Source of the DNA: Hamiltosporidium tvaerminnensis
Lineage: Eukaryota; Microsporidia; Dubosqiidae
Direction of reading: 5' to 3'
NCBI GenBank assembly: GCA_022605425.2
Contig: CM061246.1
Location: forward strand, 1,671,501 to 1,735,500
DNA: 64,000 bases
Shown: positions 20,790-31,997 of the stretch, in pieces
Numbering within the stretch: the stretch's first letter is position 1
Layout of the letters: every line of letters begins with the position of its first letter
Position numbers and translations under genes: made by a program
The notes under the pieces: generated by a model
Databases searched by the model: none
What the model was told of the DNA's origin: nothing
The model's input: only the letters and a program-made list of their open reading frames with translations

Positions 20790-21015
20790 CCTCGGCACTA
20801 ATGCTTTGGTATAGCCTTGAGCTCCCTCAGTAATGCCGCTTATCTGTCTCCTTTCAGTGGGTTCTTTTTTTTGGGTTTCGTAACAAGGTGGTTTTAAACG
20901 GTGAGTGTTAGCCGTAGGCAAACCCCTAACCTGGAAGACCAGTCCATTTTAGTCGCCTCTTATGATAAGCAGAGAATACTTCAAGCCAATTCTGCGCTCC
21001 GCATGGTGAGGAATT
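20790..21015 (-). mobile_element. Short RTE-derived element S1 (both LINE ends, no coding part)
   Basis: Read on the minus strand, the first half (from ACCATGCGGAGCGCAG) matches the 5' end of the LINE at 46955-47095, including TTTAAAACCACCTTGTTAC and AAACCCAAA. The second half (from TGAAAGGAGACAG to TAGTGCCGA) matches the 3' terminus of the same LINE at about 49945-50007. About 2.9 kb of LINE coding sequence is absent. Two further copies with the same junction lie at 22665-22890 and 60335-60560. Confidence 0.8.
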
Positions 21016-22184
21016 CATCTCACTTAGTCAACCAAAAAACCTATAAATCACGACGTTTTATCCTATAAACTGGGTGTTATTATCAGTTAATTATATACAC
21101 AATTTTCATTTGATATTCTGGGAAGTATTGCAACAAAGTATCATAAAATATATCTTGAATACTACAAACCATACGGACGGAGAGAATGTATTCACTTAAT
21201 ATTACTCAAAAAAGTCGAAATGATATCATATGACCGAGGAAAAATACTTTATTCGGGTGCAAATGGCGAAAAAGGCTGAGAATGAGCATCAATGAGTTAT
21301 ATTCGAGGATTCAAATGTATAAAAGCAAATTGTTTTGAAGAAATCCAATAAAATCAGATAGGAACAACTAAGTAAAAACAGAAGTAACAACTCCATATTT
21401 TTGATAAAGTAATCACAAAAAAAATATAAAGAATCAGATTTAGAAGGTGAAACTTAATTATTTACAGTGATGGAAGAAATATATGAAAGAGTTAAATGTT
21501 TTTAAAATTAAAAGTCTAGAATATTTTTTTCAAAAAAAGTAATTTAATTTAGTAAGTTTTCCATTTTATTTTTTATTAGTTCAATAAAACCACAATTCTA
21601 AGTTCACTTAAAAATTTGTAATTATAAATTCTTATAATATCCCCTCAATTGGTAATCAAGTCATTTCTACACAGATTTGTTGGTGTTTTTAAAACCAATC
21701 TTGTGGCAGTGACCAGATTACTTATTTTATAGACTTATCTATTTTGGTTAATGTTTTAAGTAAAATTGTGTCTTGGCGAGTAATTTCCTCAAATACTATT
21801 ACTTTTTTTATTATTCTTTTCTTTCGTACATTTGACACCTTTTAGATACTCCGAATCAATGCTTTAAATGTGGTAATTTTAGCAATTTATGCAATATTTA
21901 TTTCGGTGTCCGTAAGCTTAATACATTCTCGCTTGTTTGGGACAAAACTTGAATTAAAGTGTTGTATGTATAGATGCTTTGTCAACATATATTACATACT
22001 AGCCTTTGGTGTTCCTACACTCTTCTGTTCTTGGTTAGGACTTAAATGCTCTTTTTAAATAATAAAAAAACAATTTAAATGATCTGTTAAATGTAATTTG
22101 TTCTGATTAATATGCCTCTATATTTATCAATATAAAAATTTACATAGATTATATTAAAATATTTTTGAGATAAAGTTGCTGAGA
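21016..22184. other. AT-rich intergenic region, nothing recognised
   Basis: No ORF, RNA gene or repeat that I can support. A 62-codon hydrophobic ORF at 21870-22058 has no supporting start motif and looks fortuitous. Confidence 0.55.
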
Positions 22185-22400
22185 AGAGGAAAGTTTATAA
22201 AAAGCTTTCTGCTTGACAATGAGTATGTGAGATCGGTTTTTAAATTATTGATTATATTTTAGGAGGAACCAAAACTAATCAAATTTATTGTTTTTCCGTT
22301 AAATTTTTCTATCGAGGAAAGATTCTAAGAAATGATGAAAATATTACTGGAAAGTTAGTTTGTAGTTTTTTAGCAACTAGTTTGAAAACCGTTGCCAAAT
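22185..22400 (+). repeat. DR1 fragment D (diverged)
   Basis: The sequence aligns to the first about 220 bp of DR1: AAGCTTTCTGCTTGACAATG at 22202 corresponds to the DR1 start, and AGGATTCTAAGAAATGATG-like sequence follows at the expected distance. The copy is strongly diverged and truncated at its 3' end. Confidence 0.6.
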
Positions 22401-22664
22401 TATAGTTTTATCACCATGCACAGGCATTTAAACCCGATTTTCATTTCATATTAGAATACTCGGTATCTATGAAAATGCTAAAATTATATTCTTTAAAAAG
22501 TCAGGTATTTGAAGGAAAAGACTATGCCTGCTGATATTATATTGCAACGTCAATGCGAAATTATGTAGTCGCCAAAATGTATCCCAAGTCGAATCAATTG
22601 ATTTCTTTTAAGTTTAAAGAGTTAAGACCCTGCTGATTTTTTGGAAAGCCAAGGGTGAGCTTTT

Positions 22665-22890
22665 TTCACCATGCCGGCGCAGGATTGGCTTATAATATCC
22701 TCTGCTTGTCGTAAGACCCGAATAAAAGGAACTAAAATTCTAATCTGGAGGTGTACGTAGGCCTTGCAACCATTCCTTTAAAACCACCATATTGCGAAAC
22801 CCGAAGAAGTAAACAAACGCACAGAAAAAATACCGAGAAGATATAACCAAGGGTGGTCAAGGCTCGTACAGGGCTGTAGTGCCGATGATT
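22665..22890 (+). mobile_element. Short RTE-derived element S3
   Basis: Same architecture as the copies at 20790-21015 and 60335-60560: a 5' block from CACCATGCCGGCGCAGG, then CTGCTTGTCGTAAGACC, TTTAAAACCACC and GAAACCCGAA, joined to a 3' block that ends GGGCTGTAGTGCCGA. A T-rich stretch follows. It contains fortuitous minus-strand ORFs. Confidence 0.8.
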
Positions 22891-24453
22891 ATTGTGATAA
22901 AAATTTTTTTGTTTCGTTTCGGAGTCGAAATATTCTTGGGCATAGAAGAAATATAGCAATATTGTGTAAAAACTAAACTTCCGAGAAGTTATTGTTTAAA
23001 TAAAGAAAAAAATGTCGGAAATCGCTATGCAGAAACCTCGATAAAGTCCCTCGAAACGGAGTAATTTAACTAAAATAAATATAACTTTTAACTTTCTAAG
23101 TGTTAAGAGTCACTTAACTCAAGAAATACGCGAAAAAAATTTGCGCAAACGAGTTTTAACACCAAGAATGTAAATTTTGGCACTTTATAATGTAGCGAAG
23201 AATTTTGAATTGACTAAAAAATCAAAAAGGATCACATTTACTCTGTTCGCATTACTTAACAAAAATAAGTCGGAATTGTTGAAACAGAATTACAAAAAAA
23301 TATGGCTTATTCATAAATTGTTTATACCTTTTATATGGCGTAGTGATAATTCCACCTGAGCCGTTGTGATAGTATCTCACTAGATATTATATAAAGTACT
23401 TTGATTTTTGAAATAATAGTGAGAAAGCAGGAATAATTCAGTCAGTGGTTCTAAAAAAAAACAGTTTACTCATTTATTACTACGAAAAAATTCAGAGTCA
23501 TGGGTATATGCTGATGAAAGACATGAAAATATGCAATAAATAAGCCGAAATAAACTAAAACTATATTTTATTACAAACACTTACCAATAATAAATAAGAT
23601 GTTCTGGAAAGAAACACCAAAACCGATATATCATAGTTAAATTTGAAACATAATTTAAATATGAAAGAAAGTCTAAATAATACAGGAAATATAATAGGAC
23701 GGCGTAAGTAAATAAAAGTCTGAAAAACATTACAATATTAAACAGATTTAATTTTTATTTTAGTGATTTAAAAATATATAAACAGATTTTAGCAAGCTTA
23801 AATATATCATAGGAAGAGCTTATTTATTTGTGTTTTGCAAAGAAAATTCAGTAGCATTTAGCTTAGAGAATTAACTATTCGACGAAATTCTCGCCTGTGT
23901 AACATTTTAATAATTTTAATTTTAATTAATACAAAAATCCACTCAAACTTCCTCTATAACTGTTAGATTTGGCAATTTATTTCGATCGAGCTTCAAGTGC
24001 CGAATAATCAGTATTTCACTTTTTATACTGGTCTTTTATTCTTACAAATTTAGCTTCTATAATCGAATCGAATCATTAGAACACATATATTTCAAATTAA
24101 ATAAGAAGGATAATCATATTGCACACACTTAAAAAAAATAATAATTATCTTCTCCATTATATTTTGATTTGTATTTTTATTTGGAAAAGTTCACAAGATA
24201 ATCCTTCATACTTTACTCGCAGATGAAGTGAAACGCTTATAAACTTTTAAAAATCTTTTCAATATAAAATTAGGATTACATATCATATTTTATTAGCTCA
24301 CATAATATATTAGTAAAGATGTTGCAGATAATTTGAATGGAAAAAAGTAGTCAGAAGAAATTTTTAATAGCATCAATTTCGGTTTTTAATAATATAAGGG
24401 ATCCTAAATAATATTTAAAGAACACGCATATAAACATATATACGTATATATAA
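22891..24453. other. AT-rich intergenic region, nothing recognised
   Basis: No gene, RNA or repeat supported. Confidence 0.55.
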
Positions 24454-26256
24454 CTAAACCCCTGCACTTGTTTGTTTAAAATAAAAATAATTTAACCTCC
24501 AAATCATTTTTCTTGTTATGATATCTTTAAATCGTCTAGAAGTAAGACTTGGGTTCATAAAAACTTTAGAAATATAATGTAAAAAAAGATTGCATGTTTT
24601 TATAAATTGTATATAATCAACATATTCAGGTAATTTATCATATGAAATCATTTTTTCTAAATTATTTATATTTTCAAATATCCATTTTTTGAGATTATTA
24701 TTGGAAATTCTTGTATCTTTTGCAAAATAATTCAAAGTGATTTCATCACAAAGTATTCTTTTATATGTTAAAGTAAGATCATAAAAAAGATGTTGTATAC
24801 CTTTATTGCTCTTATAAGACTCGACAGTAATTTGAGTTCGTATATATCTTTTGATGTCAATATCTTTATTCTCAGGTTTTTGCTTTAAAGAATCATAGTT
24901 AGAAACCATTGAAGCTAGAAGAATCATACTTTCGGTCGGTAACAAAACAAATACATCAAATAACATGCCCGGCATTCCTGAACAAATATACTCAGGCGAA
25001 AAAACTCTATCACAATGAGAATATAAAAAATATACCTTTGAAATGCTCTCAAATATTGTATATATACTTTCTTTTCCAAGTGTTATACAAATATTTTTTA
25101 GCATCCTCGATATCAAACTAAATGAATACGAAATATTGCTTTGATTTTTAAGAAATATGTATGAGAATTCATTTTGTCCATTTCCTTCATAATCTACAAA
25201 TATGAACGGCTTCAAAACATCATAATTATACTCCATAATTGCTTTTATAACCTTCAAACACCATGGAATATATAAGACATTATTTACAAGATTTAAATCA
25301 TTACATAGCGTATTTTTAATCCATATTGGTAAAATCAAAAATATTGGTTTTAAATATATCATAGGCATTCCTCTTGTTTTAAAAAGTATCATAATATTAT
25401 TCTTAAATCTTTCTAACAATTCGCTTGAAATATTTCCCTTTAATTTACGACTATGAAAGAGCTTATTTACAGATAATTTTATGTTTTCAGTCAAATCAAA
25501 AACATCATTAATATGACAAATTATGTCTTTCAAGAAAATATCGTAATCATTCTCTAATAAAGGAAAAAAATATTCTAATTCGTAAATTTCATCTTTTGAA
25601 CAAACACGTTGTAAAATTTCGAATACAGCATACTGATTCGTTTTACAGATACAGGCGTCATAAGCATTAACAACTTCGTATTCTAATCTTGAAGCAATAT
25701 GATGTAATTTATAATTTCTGGCCAATAATTTTCGACACAAATCAGATTTATCTTTGGGCAGGTGGATGTCCTTTGCTTTTTGCGGTTTGTATGAATCTCT
25801 TGAGACGTCGAAAGATGTAGTTCCATGATCAAAACATGCATAATTATATGCTTCGTTCCCTAACCTGGTATCATATTGAACAGCTGGGACATGTATAATA
25901 TTTGTTGGTTGTGTTTTGTCCAATAAAATATATCCAGCTATGCCAAATTCAGGATTATTACATAATAGCGCAGCATTGTAATAACACATTTGCGGCACAG
26001 GATAAAAATACATCGTATTTTTGTCAGGCTGTAAATGTTCGGGTTGAGGAAGTGTGTTCTGAATGTTGTAACCATAATATTGCGAGTTATATGGAGTAGT
26101 GTAGCACTCATTTGATATAGGTGAGGATTCTTGTCGAGGACTTTGCTTCTCATCTAGCTGTTCATCAGTGCTCCGTATCGTTGTGGCGCTATTTATATTT
26201 GAAGATCTAATCATATCTATAATTACCATACTTCTAATGTAATTTAAGCAAATCAT
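24454..26256 (-). CDS. Unrecognised 600-residue protein
   Basis: I do not recognise the family. Residues 25 to about 175 are low complexity, rich in Pro, Gln, Tyr, Asn and Ser (for example LPQPEHLQPDKNTMYFYPVP), and probably disordered. From about 185 to the end the protein is a regular helical sequence without signal peptide or clear membrane segments, ending in a basic SRRFKDIITRKMIWRL. A disordered Q/P-rich N-terminus with a helical C-terminus is seen in RNA-decay and scaffold proteins, but that is only an analogy. The start is well supported: the ATG at 26254-26256 is preceded one base away by CCC (26258-26260, minus strand), the start motif shared with five other loci. Codon use matches the neighbouring genes. 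Confidence 0.88.
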   Translation of the reverse strand: MICLNYIRSMVIIDMIRSSNINSATTIRSTDEQLDEKQSPRQESSPISNECYTTPYNSQYYGYNIQNTLPQPEHLQPDKNTMYFYPVPQMCYYNAALLCNNPEFGIAGYILLDKTQPTNIIHVPAVQYDTRLGNEAYNYACFDHGTTSFDVSRDSYKPQKAKDIHLPKDKSDLCRKLLARNYKLHHIASRLEYEVVNAYDACICKTNQYAVFEILQRVCSKDEIYELEYFFPLLENDYDIFLKDIICHINDVFDLTENIKLSVNKLFHSRKLKGNISSELLERFKNNIMILFKTRGMPMIYLKPIFLILPIWIKNTLCNDLNLVNNVLYIPWCLKVIKAIMEYNYDVLKPFIFVDYEGNGQNEFSYIFLKNQSNISYSFSLISRMLKNICITLGKESIYTIFESISKVYFLYSHCDRVFSPEYICSGMPGMLFDVFVLLPTESMILLASMVSNYDSLKQKPENKDIDIKRYIRTQITVESYKSNKGIQHLFYDLTLTYKRILCDEITLNYFAKDTRISNNNLKKWIFENINNLEKMISYDKLPEYVDYIQFIKTCNLFLHYISKVFMNPSLTSRRFKDIITRKMIWRLNYFYFKQTSAGV

Positions 26257-27536
26257 TGGGTAATCATTTAAAACAATTTAAATATTATTTTTAGATAAAA
26301 TATCTATTCGCCTACAATTTAATAAATTAATTTAACAAATATATCTTTTTTAATAGAAAAATTTTTTTACAATTTAATATAAAAGTATTTTATCAATAAA
26401 ATATATTTCGACCTAATAAATCTAAAGGTATTAGAATAATCTTTTCTTTTAAATCTTAAAATCTTTTAATTTACAATTTTGCAATAAAAAAATAAAAAAA
26501 ACACATTAAGAAGATGCTTTTTTAGTATTCTAAAAACAAAATATATATTTCAATCAAACGAAAATTAAAGCCTAAGCAATTTCAAAACCCGGAATGGAAA
26601 CTGACAAATTCCAAAAAGTTTTTTTAAGACCAAAATAGACGGCAAAAATATTTTATCAGTTATTGTCGGTCTAACTCTCTTTAAAAACATGTCTAAAATT
26701 GGGTTTTAGAAATATTTAATTCAATTACAACCAAAAATTTAAGTTATAGCAAAAAACGAGATAAAAAATGTATTATCAATCAAAAAAATTAAATTTTCAG
26801 ACAAAAAATAAAAAATCGTTTTTTTAAAAATAATTAAATATTTTATTTTTAAGGCAGTAATATTTATCCTTAAACCAAAGCTTACACATAATTTTTGAAT
26901 TGTAATACTTTTAAGATACAAATCCTTCGCAGATAAATTATGTTTTCTAAATATATGAAAGATTTAGACGATTGAATGTAATATAACAAATATTATATTT
27001 TTAATCGTATAAAGATATATATCTTTTAAAGTTAATTGTTGTGGACAGAAAGATGGAATAAAACAAAATTTCCATGTGCAGAAAATAAATTAATTATACT
27101 TTTAACCAGAGAAACATATGGATGTAATGACAACACACATCAGAGGAAATCAAAAACGGCAAATATATTTAATAATTGCAGATAATACCCAAAAAGATTT
27201 ATTTTTATACAAACAAATAATAATATTAAATAGAACATACAATAGAAAAAGTTAAAAAATATGTCTTTTGTGATTAGAAAAGCAAAAATAACATCTTCAT
27301 TGAAATCGAAACAAAAATCATAAAAAAAAACGTGATTTAAGTCATAATATTCTATAAACAAAATAAATATGTTTAAGGTGACTTAACTCAAATTTATTTG
27401 AATTTTAGTAAATACAGACAGCTTTAGCCAATATCCGAAGCGGCAAAAGCCGGTGAAAATACAAAAACAAAAAAATATTTAAAAAAACATAAACAATTGA
27501 ATAATCAATCGAATTTTCTTTCTATAAATTGAATAC
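26257..27536. other. Intergenic, nothing recognised beyond the start motif
   Basis: Very AT-rich with short fortuitous ORFs on the minus strand. Confidence 0.55.
26258..26260 (-). promoter_or_regulatory. CCC start motif of the 600-residue gene
   Basis: TTACCCA directly precedes the ATG on the minus strand. It marks the true start codon. Confidence 0.7.
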
Positions 27537-27690
27537 GGTGAGAGAGGATAAACACATTGAAAACTATCTGGTTGGCAATGAGTGTGTAAAATTGTTAGGA
27601 AAATACTTGTCGATATCTTAGTGGGGGGTAAACCAATTTGGATCTACAGGTCAATCCTCTATAATCGCAAGTTACAACAGATAAAAAGAA
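27537..27690 (+). repeat. DR1-related fragment E
   Basis: GAGGATAAACACATTG followed by TTGGCAATGAGTGTGT matches the DR1 5' end. After about 100 bp it departs from copies A and B but agrees with fragment F (45520-45660) through GATCTACAGGTCAATCC and TATAATCGCAAGTTA, so E and F define a subfamily with a different 3' part. Confidence 0.7.
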
Positions 27691-27856
27691 GCAATTGAGA
27701 AATTTCCAGTTATTAATCTTTGACACCGAGAGATAAAAGAGAAATGGAATAAGTAAGTAAGTAAATTGAATAAAATATAGATTTTTTTAAAAAATAAAAA
27801 AAATTATAAAGAAAAAGCATTTCCACCGATTTTGTTTTTATTATGTATTTTAAGCG

Positions 27857-27859
27857 CCC
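27857..27859 (+). promoter_or_regulatory. CCC start motif of the 162-residue gene
   Basis: GCGCCCTAAAAAATG: the CCC lies 6 nt before the ATG. Confidence 0.65.
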
Positions 27860-27865
27860 TAAAAA

Positions 27866-28354
27866 ATGCTTGAAGAATTTGAAGATTTTAGAATCATAAA
27901 AAACGAAACAATGATATTTAACAAAAAAAATTGTATTATTTTTAATAAAAAGAAACAAAACAATGAAAAAAACTTAAATGAAAACTTAGAATCACTAATG
28001 AAAAATTATAATGAAAATCAAATGATTAAAAGTGAAATTGATGATAAAATATCTATAGAAACCGAATTTCCGTTCAATCCAATTCTTAAATCCAATAAGA
28101 TTGGTGGTCATATATCTACTGAATTGTATTACAAATATTTAATTGTAAAAATATTGAAGATTCTTGATATCCATATAAATCTAAAAATAATTGTTTTGAG
28201 TGAAGTCTGTGAAATACAGGATTTTTTTGAAGGATTTTTCATATTTTTAGAAAAAATTGAGGCTTCAAAATCAAAATGTGAATTTATTTGTCAAAATGAT
28301 AAAGAAATCATATTAATCAATGGACTTGTTGTATATGAAAATAATATCATTTAA
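27866..28354 (+). CDS. Unrecognised 162-residue protein
   Basis: A small, Lys/Asn/Glu/Ile-rich protein of unknown function. Residues 1-60 are charged and low complexity with poly-Asn/Lys stretches. Residues 70-162 look folded, with alternating hydrophobic segments (IGGHISTELYYKYL, then LKIIVLSEVCEIQDFFEGFF). No signal peptide or catalytic motif is seen. Although short, it is supported as a gene by the CCC motif 6 nt before its ATG. It lies alone between DR1 fragment E and a long repeat-bearing gap. Confidence 0.72.
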   Translation: MLEEFEDFRIIKNETMIFNKKNCIIFNKKKQNNEKNLNENLESLMKNYNENQMIKSEIDDKISIETEFPFNPILKSNKIGGHISTELYYKYLIVKILKILDIHINLKIIVLSEVCEIQDFFEGFFIFLEKIEASKSKCEFICQNDKEIILINGLVVYENNII

Positions 28355-29198
28355 CTTAATATAGTTATTTAGAGTTGTTTATAATTCTGATTTTAATTCT
28401 ATTATGTACTTGAATCGATATTTTATTTGGAATTTCAATCTTTTTAATTGAAAGATTTTTAATTGAAAGATTTTAAAAAAATTATTTATGATATAAATTT
28501 CCATTAAAAAAATGTTGAATCTTATTCTCTTTAAATATTTTATTTTTTCTAGATATTTCCACTCCAATATTCTTTATTAAAGAAATATGTCTTGTGTTTA
28601 GATTTTTCTTTCCAAAATTATATAAGTATCAACTCGTTATTTCTATATTATTTAAATTAAAGTTTTCGGTTTTCTATTTTGTTGTATATATGACCATAAG
28701 AGATTATTAAGAGTTTAAATTATTTCACATCAAAATTTGATTTAAATTGTGTTTAAATTTTTAAACAGTAAAATTTATTTGTTATTCGATTCACAATTTT
28801 CAAAACATTTGAAAACAGTAGAAATTTATAATTTTATTTTGCATTTCGTTTTTATTTTTGCAAATGAATACTTTTTGAGTTACTTTTTACTTTTTAATAA
28901 TATGTTCACAGTTTTTATACACATTCATCTATGTAAAGCTATTATCAACAGCAATTCTATATAATGAAACATTGCGGGAATATAATTAGCATTTCTTTCT
29001 ACATATTGATACAAAACTTTTATTATCAAAACTTTTATTTAACAATTGATTGAAAATACTGATCGAGTTTAATTTGAAACAAAAATATATTTGCATTGTA
29101 AAAATATTCTTTTTGATTTAAATCTATATGTTGCATTAGCTTTAAATTTTATTGCTAATATCACTATTTATGAATATGTAACATTTGAATTTTTTAAA

Positions 29199-29382
29199 TA
29201 TATTTATCATTATTATAATAGGCGATTGATCTAAAGAAGATGTATTTTATTCTAAGTACAAACCTATCTTAAAAGAAAATACATTTTAAAGATATTTATC
29301 ATTATTATAATAGGCGATTGATCTAAAAAAGATTTATTTTATTCTAAGTACAAACCTATCTTAAAAGAAAATACATTTTAAA
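29199..29382. repeat. 92-bp direct tandem repeat, two copies
   Basis: Units start at 29199 and 29291, each containing TTATAATAGGCGATTGATC and ACAAACCTATCTTAAAAG; they differ at only a few bases. Confidence 0.92.
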
Positions 29383-29889
29383 GCTTTTAATGATGATAAA
29401 TAGTAAAATTTATTTCGTAAAAAGCTATAAATTATTTATAAAAAAATAAATCGTTTCATTAAACTTTTAAAAAGTTTGTTTCAAAGCTTTGTAAATTTTT
29501 CTTTTGATATTATTAAACGAATATATTACACAATACAAATAGAAAAGATAAAAAATCATTTAATTAGTCAATATTTTCATTCTAAAGTAAAATCGAGTTT
29601 ATATTTCTTGTAATTAGAAAAATTAAAGAATAATTACAGAGAAAAATTCGTTGTTCAAACATATTTCTATAATTAGAAATAAATAATATATTTAGCTTGT
29701 TTTTAAAGTCTTACTTTAATAACATGTATGAGATTGAAATCTAAGCTAAATTTTCCAAAACCAGATCTCTAGTTTTTTCAGTTCAAAAAAATTTAAATTA
29801 TTTAATTTGCTTTTTTAAAAATTATAAATATTCAGTATTTTATAACTTTTCAATTTATAAAACAATCCTTAATCACACAGTAAAATATA

Positions 29890-30035
29890 AAATAAATATG
29901 CGTGTATTTAATACTATAATACTTTGATACAATAAAATCTTATACTTTAATACCATAATATCTTATACCATAATATCTTATACTTTAATACCTTAATACT
30001 TTAATACCATAATATCTTATACTATAATACCTTGA
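29890..30035. repeat. Minisatellite of ATACYWTAAT-type units
   Basis: Irregular array of 9-10-bp units (TAATACCATAATATCTTATAC and variants), about 14 copies. Confidence 0.85.
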
Positions 30036-30410
30036 TTAACAAAACAATCAATTACGATTACAGTTCATTCTAGATAAAATTTGTAATCCTTTACTTATTA
30101 CTTAATGATTGTTTTCTAAAAGAATCTGTTCATAATATTTAAAACTAATGATTTATAATTTAGAGAATTTACAAAAAGACTGCTTTGAATAAATCATAAA
30201 TAAATATTTTTTTTATAAATCTAAATATTTATCTTCAAAAATAATCTATTCAGTTTAAATCTGTCGGCAATAAATTCACAAATTTTTGAATTAAAAAAAA
30301 TCTTTAATTATCTGATGTAAAATACTAATATGGATATGGATGAATAATACTTTTAAAAGATTATTTATAGTAAATTATTTCATACATTTTTATTTGGAAA
30401 ATAATAAACT

Positions 30411-30583
30411 TAGGTTTGAATTAGAAGTAAACGAAATTAAAATTTACTTCTTTTTTGTAAAAAAATATATTTTTTTTTTACTTTTTTTATAAAATTTAGT
30501 TTTGAAATAGAAGTAAACGAAATTACAATTTACTTCTTTTTGTAAAAAAATATATTTTTTTTTTACTTTTTTTATAAAACTAA
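30411..30583. repeat. 86-bp tandem repeat, two copies, each with a 9-bp hairpin
   Basis: Units begin at 30411 and 30497. Each carries AGAAGTAAA and TTTACTTCT as perfect inverted arms (30423-30431 with 30443-30451; 30509-30517 with 30529-30537), followed by T and A runs. Confidence 0.9.
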
Positions 30584-30819
30584 GTTTTATAATTTATTAA
30601 AGAGGTGGAAAAAAATGTATAAAAATAGGAAAAAAATATTTTTTAACTTAGAATTTTATTAAATACAAAATAATTCATTAAATCTATATTTTCAGTCAAT
30701 ATAAGAATTCTCTGAAATAAAGTAAATGGACAAATATTTTTTTTTATTTTGATCTGATTTTTAAATATTGAATTATAGTTTATTAATTTAATTAAATCAG
30801 GTCCTCATATTAATGAAAA

Positions 30820-31500
30820 TGAAACAAAGTAGATAATGAATTTGAGGAATCAAGAAAATTTTATAGTTTATTCTCAATTATATGAATACCGCTCTGAGAA
30901 TATAGCCTTTTTTAAATATTTAGGAGTGCTTCTGACAAATAATAATTACAAAAAAGGTGAAATAAAATAGAGAATTTAAGAAGAAAAAAAGTGTATTTTG
31001 GCTTATAAGAAATTTCAAAATCACGACTGTTAAGCTGGAGAAGCAAGCAACTAATATATAAGACTATCTTAAACCTATAGTAATAACAGAAGCGAAACTT
31101 GGATATTGACAAATTATAAAGCATATTGGGGATGTGGGAACGAAATATTCCTTAGAGAATATACGGACTAATACGAAATTAGCAAGGGGGGTAGCGAATT
31201 GTAATAGCATCAAATACTAACATTTATATAGAAATACATGATCTTTAAAAAAATAAATGAACCTAACTCGGATGGCTGAGTTCCTCTTGAACGAATGCCA
31301 AAAAAAGCATTAAAAAAGGGGGTATATGTTTAAATCCGAAGGTCGAAGTCTTTATGATCGCCCCAAAACCAGATGGTGTTAAAAAAATATATCAGCAACC
31401 TTTGTATAAGCCAATCTAAAATATTGGCGCTTGATCTTATCGGTGGAAGTTTATAGTAAACGAGGCTAAGGCACTTGATTTGCCGTAATCTCAAAGAGTA
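30820..31500 (+). mobile_element. RTE-type LINE remnant, 3' end of RT ORF
   Basis: Translation with stops gives FFKYLGVLLTNNN at about 30908, then TYSNNRSETWILTN (about 31075), and a late block with RPKTRW-like sequence around 31365: the usual C-terminal order of RTE/CR1-like reverse transcriptases. The 3' end near 31465-31500 (GAGGCTAAGGC then GCCGTAAT) corresponds to the terminus of the LINE at 46955-50020. Too decayed to code. Confidence 0.7.
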
Positions 31501-31997
31501 AGTAAATGTAATAAAAGTATAAATAGAATAAAAATTTATTAACCATTAATTGCTTAAAAGTCTATTTGATTTTGAAGATTTTTAGTTTCAATAAATCGAG
31601 TGATTTATCGTTTGGATTTTTCTTCTTTTTTTTAATATTTGTTCCCAAAAATATTTTGAAAAGATGAAAGAAACTTTCTAATTAGAAAATATCTTAAGAA
31701 AACGAAGGGTCTTTTGTTCAAATATATTTTAAAATTTTTTTTTAACTCTGATAAAGTGCAGGGTAAAAAAATGACTTTAAATATGGAAATATAGAGCTTT
31801 TAATCACATAAATAAATTATTTCACATATTTAAGACATTAAATTCTTTTTCTTACTTTTTTAAAATCGTGTTTTATAGAATTATAGTCTTCCCATTTTAT
31901 CCGATTTAAATTAAAATTTACAAATTTTAAAAATACAATTTTTGTGAAATTTTTTTTATTTTTTTAATTTATAAAAATTACAGAATTTTGACCCAAA
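31501..31997. other. AT-rich upstream region of eIF2-alpha
   Basis: About 500 bp with nothing recognised other than the CCC start motif at its right end. Confidence 0.5.
31992..31994 (+). promoter_or_regulatory. CCC start motif of eIF2-alpha gene
   Basis: GACCCAAAATG: CCC 3 nt before the ATG at 31998. Confidence 0.75.

Larger units (their letters stand above)
28355..30819. other. AT-rich intergenic region with three tandem repeat blocks
   Basis: No gene. It contains the tandem repeats listed separately (29199-29382, 29890-30035, 30411-30583). At 28440-28472 a 16-bp unit with TTTTTAATTGAAAGAT occurs twice. Confidence 0.6.

Noticed and set aside
29199-30035. Repeat clusters as a possible CRISPR array
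   Set aside because: Direct tandem repeats without spacers, in a eukaryotic genome.
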